64,000 nt of DNA from Phorcysia thermohydrogeniphila (GCF_004339575.1 NZ_SMFV01000001.1:461044-525043), one strand, 5' to 3'; shown: positions 34,625-44,112, numbered from the stretch's first letter. A program made the numbers and translations. Notes: generated by a model from the letters alone, not told the origin.

Positions 34625-36319
34625 CTAATACTTCCTCTCCTCCGGCGGAAACTTTGTAATCGTAACGGGCTTCCAAGAGAGCTCGTAGTCTCCGTCTTCC
34701 TTGAGCCTAACAATTGAGTGCTTCAGGAAGTTCTTGTCATCCCTGTTCGGGTAGTCCTTCCTTGCATGAGCTCCCCTGCTCTCTTTCCTCTCTATGGCAG
34801 CGATAGCAATAGGCAGAGAAAGGTCAACAAGGTTCAGGAACTCAAGAACGCTTATAAGGTCAGTGTTAAACTTCTTGCTCGTATCGTGAACTTTTACGTG
34901 CTTTGCCCTTTCTCTTATCTCGTGGAGTTTCTCAATACCCTGTCTCATAGAGGATTCTTCCCTAAATACGCCAAAGTGCTTAATCATAACGTTTCCAAGT
35001 TCTCTACGAAGGTCTGCTAAGCTCTCCTTACCATCGTTCTCCATAAGCTCAAGAATTCTTTTCTCATCGTCCTTCTGCTTTGCTAATGAAGGATTTGTCT
35101 CTGGAGCGTCATCAGCGTACTTAACGGCCTCTAAAGCCGTAAGCCTTCCGAAGACAAGAATATCAAGGAGAGAGTTTCCTCCAAGCCTGTTAGCACCGTG
35201 AACAGAAATGCAGGCACACTCTCCAGCAGCGTAGAGTCCCTTAATCTCAGTCCTTCCCATCTTGTCGGTATCTATTCCACCCATTGAGTAGTGAGCCGTG
35301 GGAGCTACAGGTATAGGCTCTCTAACTGGGTCAACACCTTCGTAAAGGATTGCATGTTCCCTCGTCTGGGGTAGCCTCTCGTTTATTTTCTCTTCTCCCA
35401 AGTGAGTAAGGTCAAGGTAAACGTAGTCACCGTTTGGACCACATCCCCTTCCTTCATCTATCTCTGTCTGGATAGCCCTTGAAACGATATCCCTTGGGGC
35501 AAGCTCCATCCTCTCCGGAGCGTACCTCTTCATAAACCTTTCACCGTCCTTATTCCTTAAGAATCCGCCTTCACCCCTTGCTCCTTCTGTAACAAGGATT
35601 CCAGTTTTCGCAAGGCCGGTAGGGTGGAACTGGATGAATTCCATATCTTTAAGTGGCAGCCCTGCTCTTAAAGCAGCTGCCGTTCCGTCACCTGTATTAC
35701 CTAAAGCATTGGAAGTTCTGTTCCAGTAAACCCTTCCGTGACCACCTGTTGCAAGGATGACTGCCTTCGTTTTTATCAGGTGAACTCCACCGTTCCTTAT
35801 GTCCCACGCAGTAAGTCCTTCCACTCTCTCTCCGTTGTGGATAATGGAGAGTAGGAACCACTCGTTCAAGAAGGTTACGTTGTTCTTCAAGCACTGCTCA
35901 TAAAGGGTCTGAAGGATGTAAAAACCTGTCTTATCAGCCGCATAGCAAGTTCTTGGATAAGAGGCTCCTCCGAAAGGCCTCTGGGCTATTCTGCCGTCTG
36001 GTCTACGGGAGAATGGAACCCCTCTGTGGGCTATATCGTAGATAACGGCCGCCCCCATCTTACACATAATGTCAACAGCATCTTGGTCAGCAAGGAAGTC
36101 ACTTCCCTTTACAGTATCGTAGGCATGAGCCTCTGGACTATCACCAACTGAGTGCGTTAGGACGGCATTTATTCCTCCCTCAGCTGCACCTGTATGGGAA
36201 CGGGTTGGATAGACCTTTGTCATAACAGCTACTTTTAGAATCGTGTTCTCTGCCGCCCAGAGCGCCGCGTAAAGTCCTGCACCTCCACCACCAACAATCA
36301 CTATGTCGTACTCAAGCAT
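34625..36319 (-). CDS. Fumarate reductase/succinate dehydrogenase flavoprotein subunit, copy 1
   Basis: 564 residues. FAD loop Val-Gly-Gly-Gly-Gly-Ala-Gly-Leu, the flavinylation segment [14 protein letters not shown], the catalytic Arg region and Thr-Ala-His-Tyr-Ser-Met-Gly-Gly are all present, as is the C-terminal Arg-Gly-Ala-His-x-Arg-x-Asp-Tyr-Pro. The Glu in Ala-Ala-Glu-Gly-Gly is the residue found in fumarate reductases, whereas copy 2 has Gln as in succinate dehydrogenases; this hints at, but does not prove, a fumarate reductase role. First gene of the minus cluster, divergent from copy 2. Confidence 0.93.
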   Translation of the reverse strand: MLEYDIVIVGGGGAGLYAALWAAENTILKVAVMTKVYPTRSHTGAAEGGINAVLTHSVGDSPEAHAYDTVKGSDFLADQDAVDIMCKMGAAVIYDIAHRGVPFSRRPDGRIAQRPFGGASYPRTCYAADKTGFYILQTLYEQCLKNNVTFLNEWFLLSIIHNGERVEGLTAWDIRNGGVHLIKTKAVILATGGHGRVYWNRTSNALGNTGDGTAAALRAGLPLKDMEFIQFHPTGLAKTGILVTEGARGEGGFLRNKDGERFMKRYAPERMELAPRDIVSRAIQTEIDEGRGCGPNGDYVYLDLTHLGEEKINERLPQTREHAILYEGVDPVREPIPVAPTAHYSMGGIDTDKMGRTEIKGLYAAGECACISVHGANRLGGNSLLDILVFGRLTALEAVKYADDAPETNPSLAKQKDDEKRILELMENDGKESLADLRRELGNVMIKHFGVFREESSMRQGIEKLHEIRERAKHVKVHDTSKKFNTDLISVLEFLNLVDLSLPIAIAAIERKESRGAHARKDYPNRDDKNFLKHSIVRLKEDGDYELSWKPVTITKFPPEERKY

Positions 36320-36349
36320 TGAAACCCCCTATATGATTAGAATCACGTT

Positions 36350-36378
36350 ATCATATAAAATTAAGAATGCTCTCGGAA
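36350..36378 (-). promoter_or_regulatory. Candidate promoter for the minus-strand fumarate reductase cluster
   Basis: On the minus strand TTCCGA and TATGAT are separated by 17 bp, 31 bp before the ATG of the flavoprotein gene. The -35 matches consensus poorly (three of six), the -10 well (five of six). Confidence 0.4.
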
Positions 36379-36391
36379 TTTTACAAAATTT

Positions 36392-36405
36392 TTACAAGCT
36401 TGTAA
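36392..36405. promoter_or_regulatory. 14-bp perfect palindrome in the divergent frd/sdh control region
   Basis: TTACAAGCTTGTAA is perfectly self-complementary. Its left half repeats an upstream TTTTACAA (36379-36386), so the unit TTTTACAA occurs twice 12 bp apart. It lies 73 bp from the minus gene start and 110 bp from the plus gene start, the position expected of an operator shared by the two clusters. The binding protein is unknown; it does not match the FNR or Rex consensus. Confidence 0.5.
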
Positions 36406-36514
36406 CCCCTACGTAATTTGGTCCCTCTAACCTATTCTACTACAACCTTCTGAGGCACCTCTGTTAATTCCATTAGAATAAAGAAAAATCAAATCCAGAG
36501 GACTGGGAGGAAGA

Positions 36515-38215
36515 ATGCTTCAGTATGACATTATTATTGTTGGCGCAGGAGGAGCCGGTCTCTACGCTGCCCTTGAAACAAGCAAGAAAGAAAATTTAAA
36601 AGTTGCTGTTGTTTCAAAAGTATTTCCAACTCGCTCCCACACAGGAGCCGCCCAAGGAGGAATAAACGCAGCCCTTGGAAACGTTGCTCCAGATAATCCA
36701 GAAAAACACTCTTACGATACAGTTAAAGGTAGCGACTTCCTTGCAGACCAAGACGCCGTTGAACTTATGTGCCAGATGGCACCTAAGATTATCCGTGAAA
36801 TGGAACACATGGGATTGCCTTTTTCAAGGCTTGAAAACGGAAAAATAGCCCAAAGACCCTTTGGAGGAGCTTCCTTCCCAAGAACGTGCTACGCGGCCGA
36901 CAAAACAGGTCACGTAATGCTCCAGACGCTTTACGAGCAGTGCGTTAAAAACGGCGTTAATTTCCTGAATGAGTGGTTTGCCCTTTCCCTCGTTCACAAC
37001 GGAGAAAGGATTGCAGGTATAGTGGCTTTAAACTTGAGAACCGGAGAAATCGTCGGAATTAGGGCAAAGGCAGTTATCCTTGCAACCGGTGGACACGCAA
37101 GGATTTACTGGAAGAGGACTTCTAACGCCCTCGGTAACACAGGCGACGGCCCAGCAATGGCCTTAAGGGCAGGGGTTCCCCTAAAGGACATGGAATTTGT
37201 CCAGTTCCACCCGACAGGCTTAAGGAGGACTGGAATCCTCGTTACAGAAGGTGCAAGGGGTGAAGGAGGTTACTTAATAAATAAGGACGGCGAAAGGTTC
37301 ATGAAGCGCTACGCTCCTGAAAAGATGGAGCTCGCCCCAAGAGACCTCGTCTCCCGTGCAATAGAGACGGAAATCCTTGAGGGAAGAGGATTTAAAGACG
37401 CCGAAGGCAACAAGTTCGTTTACCTTGACCTAAGACACCTTGGAAGGAAGAAAATCTTAGAGAGACTCCCCCAGATTAGAGAGCTTGCAATTGACTTTGA
37501 GGGCGTTGACCCAATTGAAGAGCCCATTCCAATTAGACCGACTGCCCACTATTCAATGGGTGGTATAGACACAGATATCTACGGTAGAACAAGGATAAAG
37601 GGACTTTACGCTGCAGGTGAGTGTGGATGCGTTTCCGTTCACGGCGCTAACAGGCTTGGAGGAAACTCCCTACTTGACATAGTTGTCTTTGGAAAGCTCG
37701 CAGGTGAGGACGCCGTCAACTACGTATCTGAAGTTTCACTCCTTCCCTTTGAAGAATCTGCCGTTAGGGAGCAGGAAGATAGGATTAGAGCTCTCTTCAA
37801 CAACGACGGCTCTGAAAAGCTCGCAGACCTCAGAAACGAGCTTAGCGACGTAATGACCTACGGGGCAGGTATCTTCAGAGAAGAGAAGAAGATGAAGGAG
37901 GCCCTTGAGAAAGTCAGGGAAATCAAGGAAAGGGCTAAGAAGATAAAGGTCTACGATACAGACATGACCTTCAACACAAACCTCCAGCAGACCTTAGAGT
38001 TCCTCAACATGGTTGAGGTGGCTGAAACTATCGTCCTTGGAGCTCTTGAAAGGAAGGAGAGCCGAGGAGCTCACTTTAGGCTTGACTATCCAAAGAGGGA
38101 CGATGAGAACTTCCTCAAGCACTCCATAATTGAGAGGGGAGATGACGGAGAGCTCAAGATAAGCTGGAAACCGGTCAAGATAACAAAGTTCCAGCCAGAG
38201 GAGAGGAAGTACTAA
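36515..38215 (+). CDS. Fumarate reductase/succinate dehydrogenase flavoprotein subunit, copy 2
   Basis: 566 residues, clearly paralogous to copy 1 over its whole length. FAD loop Val-Gly-Ala-Gly-Gly-Ala-Gly-Leu, Ser-His-Thr-Gly-Ala-Ala-Gln-Gly-Gly (Gln as in SdhA), His-Pro-Thr-Gly-Leu and Thr-Ala-His-Tyr-Ser-Met-Gly-Gly are conserved. Interconverts succinate and fumarate. The ATG at 36515 follows GGGAGGAAG. The Fe-S and CCG subunit genes follow, so this is a complete soluble or peripherally bound complex with no membrane anchor gene. Confidence 0.93.
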   Translation: MLQYDIIIVGAGGAGLYAALETSKKENLKVAVVSKVFPTRSHTGAAQGGINAALGNVAPDNPEKHSYDTVKGSDFLADQDAVELMCQMAPKIIREMEHMGLPFSRLENGKIAQRPFGGASFPRTCYAADKTGHVMLQTLYEQCVKNGVNFLNEWFALSLVHNGERIAGIVALNLRTGEIVGIRAKAVILATGGHARIYWKRTSNALGNTGDGPAMALRAGVPLKDMEFVQFHPTGLRRTGILVTEGARGEGGYLINKDGERFMKRYAPEKMELAPRDLVSRAIETEILEGRGFKDAEGNKFVYLDLRHLGRKKILERLPQIRELAIDFEGVDPIEEPIPIRPTAHYSMGGIDTDIYGRTRIKGLYAAGECGCVSVHGANRLGGNSLLDIVVFGKLAGEDAVNYVSEVSLLPFEESAVREQEDRIRALFNNDGSEKLADLRNELSDVMTYGAGIFREEKKMKEALEKVREIKERAKKIKVYDTDMTFNTNLQQTLEFLNMVEVAETIVLGALERKESRGAHFRLDYPKRDDENFLKHSIIERGDDGELKISWKPVKITKFQPEERKY

Positions 38216-38240
38216 TAGAGCTAAAAGATTGGAGGTAGAG

Positions 38241-39206
38241 ATGGAAAAAAGAAAGGTCACTTTCAGGATAAGAAGGTTCAACCCTAAGAAGGACTCTCAA
38301 CCCTACTATCAAGAGTATGAAGTAGAAGTAGTAAAGGGAATGACAATTTTGGAGGCCCTTCAGTTCATAAAGGACAACATAGACCCAACTCTCTCCTTCA
38401 GGGCCTTCTGCAGGAGCGCCATCTGCGGTTCTTGTTCAGTGAAGATTAACGGCTACCCCAAGCTCGCATGTAAAACACAGGTGTTCGGAGAGCTTGAGGT
38501 TTACAAGACAGACATCCTTACGATAGAACCAATTGACAACATGGAAGTCATAAGGGACCTAATCGTTAACTGGGATAGCGCCATTGAAAAGATGGAGAAG
38601 ATGAGACCTTACCTGATTCCAGACCCAGAAGTTGTACCTAAGACCCTTGATGAAGAGTGCAAAGTTTACCCCAACGAGCTTAAGAAGTTTGACAGGTTTA
38701 CCGACTGTATTCTCTGTACAACCTGCTACTCTGTATGCGGAATAGTAAAAGTTGACAGCAACTACGGAGGACCTTTCCCTCTCGCAAGGGTTTACAGGTT
38801 CGCCGTAGATCCAAGGGACGCCCTCAAAAAAGAAAGGGCAAAGATTGGCTACACCTTTGACATGTGGAACTGTGTAAGGTGCGAAAAGTGCGCCGACGTA
38901 TGTCCAAAACACGTTGCCCCAGTCAACGGCATAATGAAGCTGAGAGGCCTCTCAATAGATATCGGCCTTAAGAACAACCCCGGTGCAAGACACGTTGCAG
39001 CCTTCTACAAGTCCCTCCTTGAGTCTGGAATGCTCAATGAGGTTCTCCTACCACTTAGAACAAAGGGTATTAAGGGAGTCCTTGAGAACCTGCCTATGGG
39101 TATAAAGATGATTCTCAAAGGAAAGGCCCATTCCCCTATCATGAAGCCTATTGCCGAGCATGAAGGCCTTCGCAAGGTAATGAAAGCTGCTATGGAGGTT
39201 GAGTAA
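38241..39206 (+). CDS. Fumarate reductase/succinate dehydrogenase iron-sulfur subunit, copy 2
   Basis: 321 residues. [2Fe-2S] motif C-R-S-A-I-C-G-S-C, then C-I-L-C-T-T-C-x3-C and C-V-R-C-E-K-C-x3-C-P. It is about 50 residues shorter than copy 1 and differs most at the C-terminus, where partner binding may diverge. ATG at 38241 follows GGAGGTAGAG; an upstream in-frame TTG is less likely. It overlaps the CCG subunit gene by one base. Confidence 0.9.
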   Translation: MEKRKVTFRIRRFNPKKDSQPYYQEYEVEVVKGMTILEALQFIKDNIDPTLSFRAFCRSAICGSCSVKINGYPKLACKTQVFGELEVYKTDILTIEPIDNMEVIRDLIVNWDSAIEKMEKMRPYLIPDPEVVPKTLDEECKVYPNELKKFDRFTDCILCTTCYSVCGIVKVDSNYGGPFPLARVYRFAVDPRDALKKERAKIGYTFDMWNCVRCEKCADVCPKHVAPVNGIMKLRGLSIDIGLKNNPGARHVAAFYKSLLESGMLNEVLLPLRTKGIKGVLENLPMGIKMILKGKAHSPIMKPIAEHEGLRKVMKAAMEVE

Positions 39207-40066
39207 TGGGAAAGTACGCCTTTTATCCGGGATGTGCAGCTAAGGGAGCGTCTAAGGAGCTCTACGAAGCAACCGTTGCAGTTGCTAAGAAACTCGGAAT
39301 TGACATGGTTGAGCTTCCACAGTTTAGCTGCTGTGGAGCAGGCGTCCTTGAAGAGGTAAAAGACGTCCTTGACATAGCCGTTAACGCAAGGAACTTGGCT
39401 TACGCCGAGAAGGAGGGAAGGGATATCGTTACGGTTTGTAGCACCTGCCTTCTCGTTTTAAGAAGCGCTAAGTATCACCTTGACAACGACGATGACCTTA
39501 GGGAACAGGTAAACGAGATACTTGCAGAAGCAGACCTTGAGTACAAAGGAACAGTTGATGTTAAACACTTCCACTGGGTTCTCCTTGAAGAGTTCGGAGA
39601 AGAAGGACTAAAAGAAAAGGTTAAAAAGCCATTAGGGGGTCTCAAGGTCTATCCCTTCTACGGCTGCCATACAGTAAGGCCAAAGGATATTATCGGTTAC
39701 GAACCTTCAGAGAATCCTCAGTCACTTGAGAAGATTATAAGAGCTCTCGGTGCAACTCCCGTTTCCGGCGTTAGAAGGCTTGAGTGCTGTGGTTTCCACG
39801 CCTTCTGGCCTGCACCACAAATTTCAATGAGGCTAACGGGGCTAAACCTAAAAGATGCCAAAGAAAGTGGTGCAGACTGCGTAGTAACTCCATGTCCACT
39901 TTGCCACATGAACCTTGATGCAAATCAGGGGAGAGCTCTAAAAGCAATCGGCGAAAACTTCCAGATTCCCGTCCTCCATGTTCCACAGCTCGTCGGCCTA
40001 GCCCTCGGAATAGAACCAAAAGAGCTTGGCCTCCACAGGAACTTTGTTTCCTTTAACTTTGTATAA
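39206..40066 (+). CDS. Fumarate reductase/succinate dehydrogenase CCG-domain subunit (HdrB/SdhE-like), copy 2
   Basis: 286 residues, paralog of copy 1. Both CCG domains are intact: Pro-Gly-Cys, Cys-Cys-Gly-Ala, Cys-Ser-Thr-Cys and Gly-Cys-His, Cys-Cys-Gly-Phe, Pro-Cys-Pro-Leu-Cys. It is likely to carry two cysteine-ligated Fe-S clusters and connect to a thiol, quinone or another redox partner. Last gene of the plus cluster, followed by a strong terminator. Confidence 0.88.
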   Translation: MGKYAFYPGCAAKGASKELYEATVAVAKKLGIDMVELPQFSCCGAGVLEEVKDVLDIAVNARNLAYAEKEGRDIVTVCSTCLLVLRSAKYHLDNDDDLREQVNEILAEADLEYKGTVDVKHFHWVLLEEFGEEGLKEKVKKPLGGLKVYPFYGCHTVRPKDIIGYEPSENPQSLEKIIRALGATPVSGVRRLECCGFHAFWPAPQISMRLTGLNLKDAKESGADCVVTPCPLCHMNLDANQGRALKAIGENFQIPVLHVPQLVGLALGIEPKELGLHRNFVSFNFV

Positions 40067-40075
40067 ATAAATTAA

Positions 40076-40103
40076 GGGGGAGCCCTCGGAGCTCTCCCTT
40101 TTT
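40076..40103 (+). terminator. Intrinsic terminator after the copy 2 sdh/frd cluster
   Basis: An 8-bp stem (GGGGGAGC with GCTCTCCC, one G-T wobble) and a 7-base loop are followed by TTTTT. It starts 10 bp after the stop codon of the CCG subunit. Confidence 0.85.
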
Positions 40104-40188
40104 AACCTGTCAGGCGAGTTGAACCAAAAAATCTCCACTCCTAAGCCCTGTTCCCCCCCCCAACAGAAAAACGACAAATCAGAAAACA

Positions 40189-40216
40189 TTGAATAACTTA
40201 CTTTGAGGTATATCAT
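40189..40216 (+). promoter_or_regulatory. Candidate promoter for the helicase gene
   Basis: TTGAAT and TATCAT are separated by 16 bp, 57 bp before the helicase ATG and after the terminator of the preceding cluster. Each hexamer matches four or five of six consensus bases. Confidence 0.45.
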
Positions 40217-40272
40217 TTAAATAGCTAAAACAGAGCACTGAAACATTTAGGAAATAAAAGTGAGGTATACCA

Positions 40273-42435
40273 ATGCCAATTCTTTTAAATGGTATTTTTG
40301 AAGGAAAGAGGCTTCAGAGAGAGTTAAAGCACTTAGGGCTTAGGAAGCACGATATTAGCAAAACTTTCGTTGCAAATGGGCAGACCCTTGTTTACTTAAA
40401 GGACGAGTCTCTCTGTAAGCTGTTTGAGGGAATGGTTCCAGATGAGGAAACGGTAAAAGAAATCGTTACAGTCCACAACTACGTTGAGAAGTTTAAGCTA
40501 CTCATTGACGTTGAAAGGCTCGCGGAGATAGAAGCCCAAGAGGAAGAGATAAAGAGGCTATCTGGAAAGGAGAGGGAGCTCCTCGGACGCGCCGTCCTTG
40601 ACCTAAAAGGAACAAAGGCAGGGACGAAGTTTCACCTCCACCTTGTTAGGTTCTGGAGGGAAAAGCCCATAGAAACAGAAATTGCCGTTGGCGACGTTGT
40701 TTTAGTTAGCAGAGGAAATCCACTAAAGAGTGACCTCTTAGGAACTGTTACAAGGATTACGGAAAAGACGATTACCGTGGCCTTTGAAAACAGGCCTCCA
40801 AACTGGGTTTATAAAAAAGGCGTTAGGGTTGACCTGTACATTAACGACGTAACCTTTAAGAGGATGGAGGAGAACTTAGAGGAGCTCCGCCATGCAGTTG
40901 GAAGGCAGAGGGAAATAAGGAACATTATCTTAGGACTTAAAGAGCCTGAGCCTGCAGAAGAGGTAGAGTTTGAGCTTGTTGATAAAAGGCTTAACGAAAC
41001 TCAGGTTAAGGCCGTAAAGAGAGCTCTCGGTGCAAAAGACTTCTACTTAATTCACGGGCCTCCGGGAACGGGTAAAACGAGCACCATAACAGAGCTCATC
41101 GTTCAGCTCGTAAAGCAGGGTAAAAAGGTCCTTGCAACTGCAGATTCAAACATAGCTGCAGACAACATTCTCCTTAACCTTTCTAAGTACCCAGAGCTCA
41201 AGCTTGTCCGTATTGGCCACCCTGCACGGGTCTTAGAGGAGCTTGAGAGATACTCAATCTTTGCCCTCTTTGAGGAGCACGAAAAGGCCGCTAAGGTAAG
41301 GGAAGGCTGGGATAGAGTGAGGGAGCTGATAGAGAAGAGAGACCAGTACAAAAAGCCCGTTCCACAGCTTAGGAGGGGAATGAGCGACGACGAGATAGTC
41401 TACTTTGGCAGGAAGGGCAAGAGCTTCAGGGGAGTTCCCAAAAAGACAATGCGCTCAATGGCAAACTGGATTCTCACAAACTACGAGATTGACGTAAGGA
41501 TTAAAGCTCTTAAAGAGATGGAGAACATAATCTTCAGGGAAATAATCACCGATGCCGACGTTGTCGTTTCAACAAACTCAATGGTAAAGTCGGAGCTCCT
41601 TGAAGGCTTCCACTTTGACGTAGCAGTTATAGACGAGGGCAGCCAGCAGGTTGAGCCTTCAACCCTCATTCCGATAATGAGGGCAGACAGGTTCTACATA
41701 GCCGGAGACCACAAACAGCTTCCACCGACTGTAATGAGTGAAGAGGCAAAAGAGCTTGAGAAGACCCTCTTTGAGAGGCTCATAAACGGCCACCCGGAAC
41801 TCTCCACAATGCTTGAAGTCCAGTACAGGATGAACGAAAAGATAATGGAATTTCCGAATAAGGAGTTCTACGGAGGAAAACTAAGGGCTGCCGAAAGCGT
41901 TAAAGAGCATACCTTAGCAGACTTTAACCTGAAAGAGCCCGAAAAGTTTAAGGAGGTGTTAGAACCCAGAGAGCCCTTAGCCTTCCTTGATACGTCAAGC
42001 ATTAATGCCCTTGAGTTTCAGCCAGAAGGTTCAACCTCCTACGAGAACTACGAGGAAGCCAAGCTGGCAATAGAAATTGCCCAAGAGCTCCACAGAATGG
42101 GACTTGAGAATAAAGACATAGGCATAATCACCCCTTACGCAGCACAGGTTAAGCTCATAAAACAGCTCCTCTTAGAAAAGGACTTTAAGGTTGAAGTAAA
42201 CTCCGTTGACGGCTTTCAGGGAAGGGAAAAGGAGGCGATAATCATCTCCTTCGTCCGCTCAAATGAGGAAGGAGAGGTTGGATTCTTAAAAGACCTGAGA
42301 AGATTAAACGTTGCCATAACGAGGGCAAGGAGAAAGCTAATCTGCATAGGAAACGCAGAGACCCTTAAGAACCATCCAGTTTATAGAAGGTTTATTAACT
42401 ACGTGAAGGAAAATGGAAGGTTTGTAAGAGTTTAG
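40273..42435 (+). CDS. SF1B DNA/RNA helicase, IGHMBP2/Upf1-like
   Basis: 720 residues. The Walker A motif Gly-Pro-Pro-Gly-Thr-Gly-Lys-Thr is near residue 260; Walker B is Ile-Asp-Glu-Gly-Ser-Gln; then Gly-Asp-His-Lys-Gln-Leu-Pro-Pro-Thr, Val-Gln-Tyr-Arg-Met, Val-Asp-Gly-Phe-Gln-Gly-Arg-Glu and Leu-Asn-Val-Ala-Ile-Thr-Arg-Ala-Arg. These are the ordered motifs of Upf1-like SF1B helicases (TIGR00376 group). An N-terminal beta-rich domain (1B-like) precedes. It probably unwinds nucleic acids 5' to 3'; substrate unknown. It stands alone with its own promoter and terminator. Confidence 0.9.
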   Translation: MPILLNGIFEGKRLQRELKHLGLRKHDISKTFVANGQTLVYLKDESLCKLFEGMVPDEETVKEIVTVHNYVEKFKLLIDVERLAEIEAQEEEIKRLSGKERELLGRAVLDLKGTKAGTKFHLHLVRFWREKPIETEIAVGDVVLVSRGNPLKSDLLGTVTRITEKTITVAFENRPPNWVYKKGVRVDLYINDVTFKRMEENLEELRHAVGRQREIRNIILGLKEPEPAEEVEFELVDKRLNETQVKAVKRALGAKDFYLIHGPPGTGKTSTITELIVQLVKQGKKVLATADSNIAADNILLNLSKYPELKLVRIGHPARVLEELERYSIFALFEEHEKAAKVREGWDRVRELIEKRDQYKKPVPQLRRGMSDDEIVYFGRKGKSFRGVPKKTMRSMANWILTNYEIDVRIKALKEMENIIFREIITDADVVVSTNSMVKSELLEGFHFDVAVIDEGSQQVEPSTLIPIMRADRFYIAGDHKQLPPTVMSEEAKELEKTLFERLINGHPELSTMLEVQYRMNEKIMEFPNKEFYGGKLRAAESVKEHTLADFNLKEPEKFKEVLEPREPLAFLDTSSINALEFQPEGSTSYENYEEAKLAIEIAQELHRMGLENKDIGIITPYAAQVKLIKQLLLEKDFKVEVNSVDGFQGREKEAIIISFVRSNEEGEVGFLKDLRRLNVAITRARRKLICIGNAETLKNHPVYRRFINYVKENGRFVRV

Positions 42436-42440
42436 TAGAG

Positions 42441-42470
42441 TGGCGGGAGGGAGCTCCCGCCAGTTTTATT
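42441..42470 (+). terminator. Intrinsic terminator after the helicase gene
   Basis: A perfect 9-bp stem (TGGCGGGAG with CTCCCGCCA) and a GGAG loop are followed by GTTTTATT, 6 bp after the helicase stop and before the convergent KamA-family gene. Confidence 0.85.
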
Positions 42471-42472
42471 GA

Positions 42473-43594
42473 TTAAACGGTTGCAGTTTCAGCTTCCTCT
42501 ATGGGCTCTAAATCATCAAGCCAACCTGCATTTGGAGTGAGCTTCATTCTAAAGAGCTTTCCAACCTTGCTTGGGTCTTTCGCCTGATGATATTTAAGGA
42601 AAATTTCATCCCCTATTATTCCGACGATTTCAATCTTTCCTGTCCTGTGGGACATTACGTACTTAAAGCGCTTTGCATGACCGTCAAGCTTCTGTTTTGC
42701 CTTCTCTACAATCTCGTAACCTTCCTTAAATGGAACTTGAAAGTGGGTCTTAACCCTCTTAACAGGGCGACACTGGAAGACGTAGTAAGGAATTACACCT
42801 ACGGAAGTCAACCTCTTCATAAGTGTAGAGAGAACTTCGGGGTCATCGTTAACGTGCCTTAAGAGAACGGTCTGGTTACTAACGGGCACGCCACTCCTTA
42901 TGAGAGCATCAACGGCCTTTCCTGCCTGCTCCGTTACTTCCTTTGGATGGTTAAAGTGGGTAACCAAGTAGATTCTCCTTTCTGGTGTTGAGTACTTTGA
43001 GAATACTTCAAGGAGTTTAGTGTCCTCGTATATCCTCATCGGGTAAAAGACAGGAACTCTACTTCCAAACCTTATGAACTTCAGGTGGGGAATTTGGGAG
43101 AGCTCTGAAAGGAAGTACTCAATAACGTCTGTCGGAAGAACGAGAGGGTCTCCACCAGAAATTAGAACGTTCGTTACCTCCGGATGTTCCTTTATGTACT
43201 CAACGGCCTTGTCAAAGAGCTTTATAGTTTCATCGGTGGGAATACCCACCATCCGTTTCCTGAAGCAGTGACGGCAGTAACCAGCGCAACGATTTGTAGC
43301 TAAAAGTAAAACAGTTTCTTTATACTTGTGCTGTAAACCGGTAAGAACTGTATTTTCCTTTTCTCCACTTGTATCGTAAGAACCTGCAAGGTCTAGTTCG
43401 TCCAAAGAGGGGAATATTAAGTGTTTTATCGGGTCGTTAGGGTCGTTCCAGTCTATAAGTCCGGCGTAGTAATCAGGAATAAACATTGGGTGCTTCTCTA
43501 TTACTTCCTGCAGTTTTTCTTTTTCAGCATCTTCTATTTTGACGTTAAAGGCCTTTTCTACTTCCTCAAGTGTAGAAAATCCTTGTATTTGCAT
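42473..43594 (-). CDS. KamA-family radical SAM aminomutase
   Basis: 373 residues. The radical SAM cysteines are Cys103, Cys107 and Cys110 (C-A-G-Y-C-R-H-C-F), and downstream Ile-Ser-Gly-Gly-Asp-Pro-Leu-Val-Leu and Val-Pro-Tyr-Tyr-Val-Phe-Gln-Cys follow lysine 2,3-aminomutase and EpmB proteins. A PLP Lys candidate is in the C-terminal part. The function may be lysine or glutamate 2,3-aminomutase (beta-amino acid osmolytes) or EF-P beta-lysylation; no epmA or efp gene is in the window. ATG at 43594 lacks a perfect ribosome binding site (AGGGAG about 9 bases before). Confidence 0.8.
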   Translation of the reverse strand: MQIQGFSTLEEVEKAFNVKIEDAEKEKLQEVIEKHPMFIPDYYAGLIDWNDPNDPIKHLIFPSLDELDLAGSYDTSGEKENTVLTGLQHKYKETVLLLATNRCAGYCRHCFRKRMVGIPTDETIKLFDKAVEYIKEHPEVTNVLISGGDPLVLPTDVIEYFLSELSQIPHLKFIRFGSRVPVFYPMRIYEDTKLLEVFSKYSTPERRIYLVTHFNHPKEVTEQAGKAVDALIRSGVPVSNQTVLLRHVNDDPEVLSTLMKRLTSVGVIPYYVFQCRPVKRVKTHFQVPFKEGYEIVEKAKQKLDGHAKRFKYVMSHRTGKIEIVGIIGDEIFLKYHQAKDPSKVGKLFRMKLTPNAGWLDDLEPIEEAETATV

Positions 43595-43735
43595 AGTACA
43601 TCTCCCTTCATTTGGTTTTTTAATCGTTTGTGGGACAAGGGCTAACAGCTAAAAGTAAAGTTATTTCAGAATATAAGTAAATAAAAAGCTTTCGTCAACC
43701 TTCCAAGGAAATGCACATTTTCTAAGGGTAAGCAG

Positions 43736-43765
43736 TTGACACCGAGAAAACACAGCCTATATTAT
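43736..43765 (+). promoter_or_regulatory. Strong sigma-70-type promoter of the tRNA cluster
   Basis: A perfect TTGACA is followed by TATATT at 16 bp or TATTAT at 18 bp spacing, and transcription would start about 10 bp before tRNA-Lys. Confidence 0.8.
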
Positions 43766-43781
43766 CCACCGTCAATTAAGT

Positions 43782-43857
<76 letters not shown>

Positions 43858-43864
43858 CTTAAGC

Positions 43865-43942
<78 letters not shown>

Positions 43943-43954
43943 TTTACGTATTTA

Positions 43955-44030
43955 GGGGCCGTAGCTCAGCTGGGAGAGCGTCAGGCTGGCAGTCTGAAGG
44001 TCGCGGGTTCGAATCCCGCCGGCTCCACCA
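43955..44030 (+). tRNA. tRNA-Ala (anticodon GGC)
   Basis: 76-base cloverleaf with acceptor GGGGCCG and CGGCTCC. The third pair is G-T, the G3:U70 alanine identity element. Anticodon loop CTGGCAG gives GGC; CCA is encoded. Confidence 0.96.
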
Positions 44031-44035
44031 AAAGT

Positions 44036-44112
44036 GGGCCTGTAGCTCAGTTGGTTAGAGCAGCCGGCTCATAACCGGCTGGTCGGAGGTTCGAGTCCTC
44101 CCGGGCCCACCA
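44036..44112 (+). tRNA. tRNA with CAT anticodon (elongator Met, or Ile2)
   Basis: 77-base cloverleaf, acceptor GGGCCTG with CGGGCCC, anticodon loop CTCATAA, encoded CCA. A paired G1:C72 excludes initiator tRNA. Elongator Met and lysidine-modified Ile2 cannot be separated safely by eye. A T-rich run follows the CCA, then dapE after 24 bp. Confidence 0.93.

Noticed and set aside
44036..44112. Initiator tRNA-fMet
   Set aside because: The first acceptor pair is G:C, not the unpaired 1:72 position of bacterial initiators.
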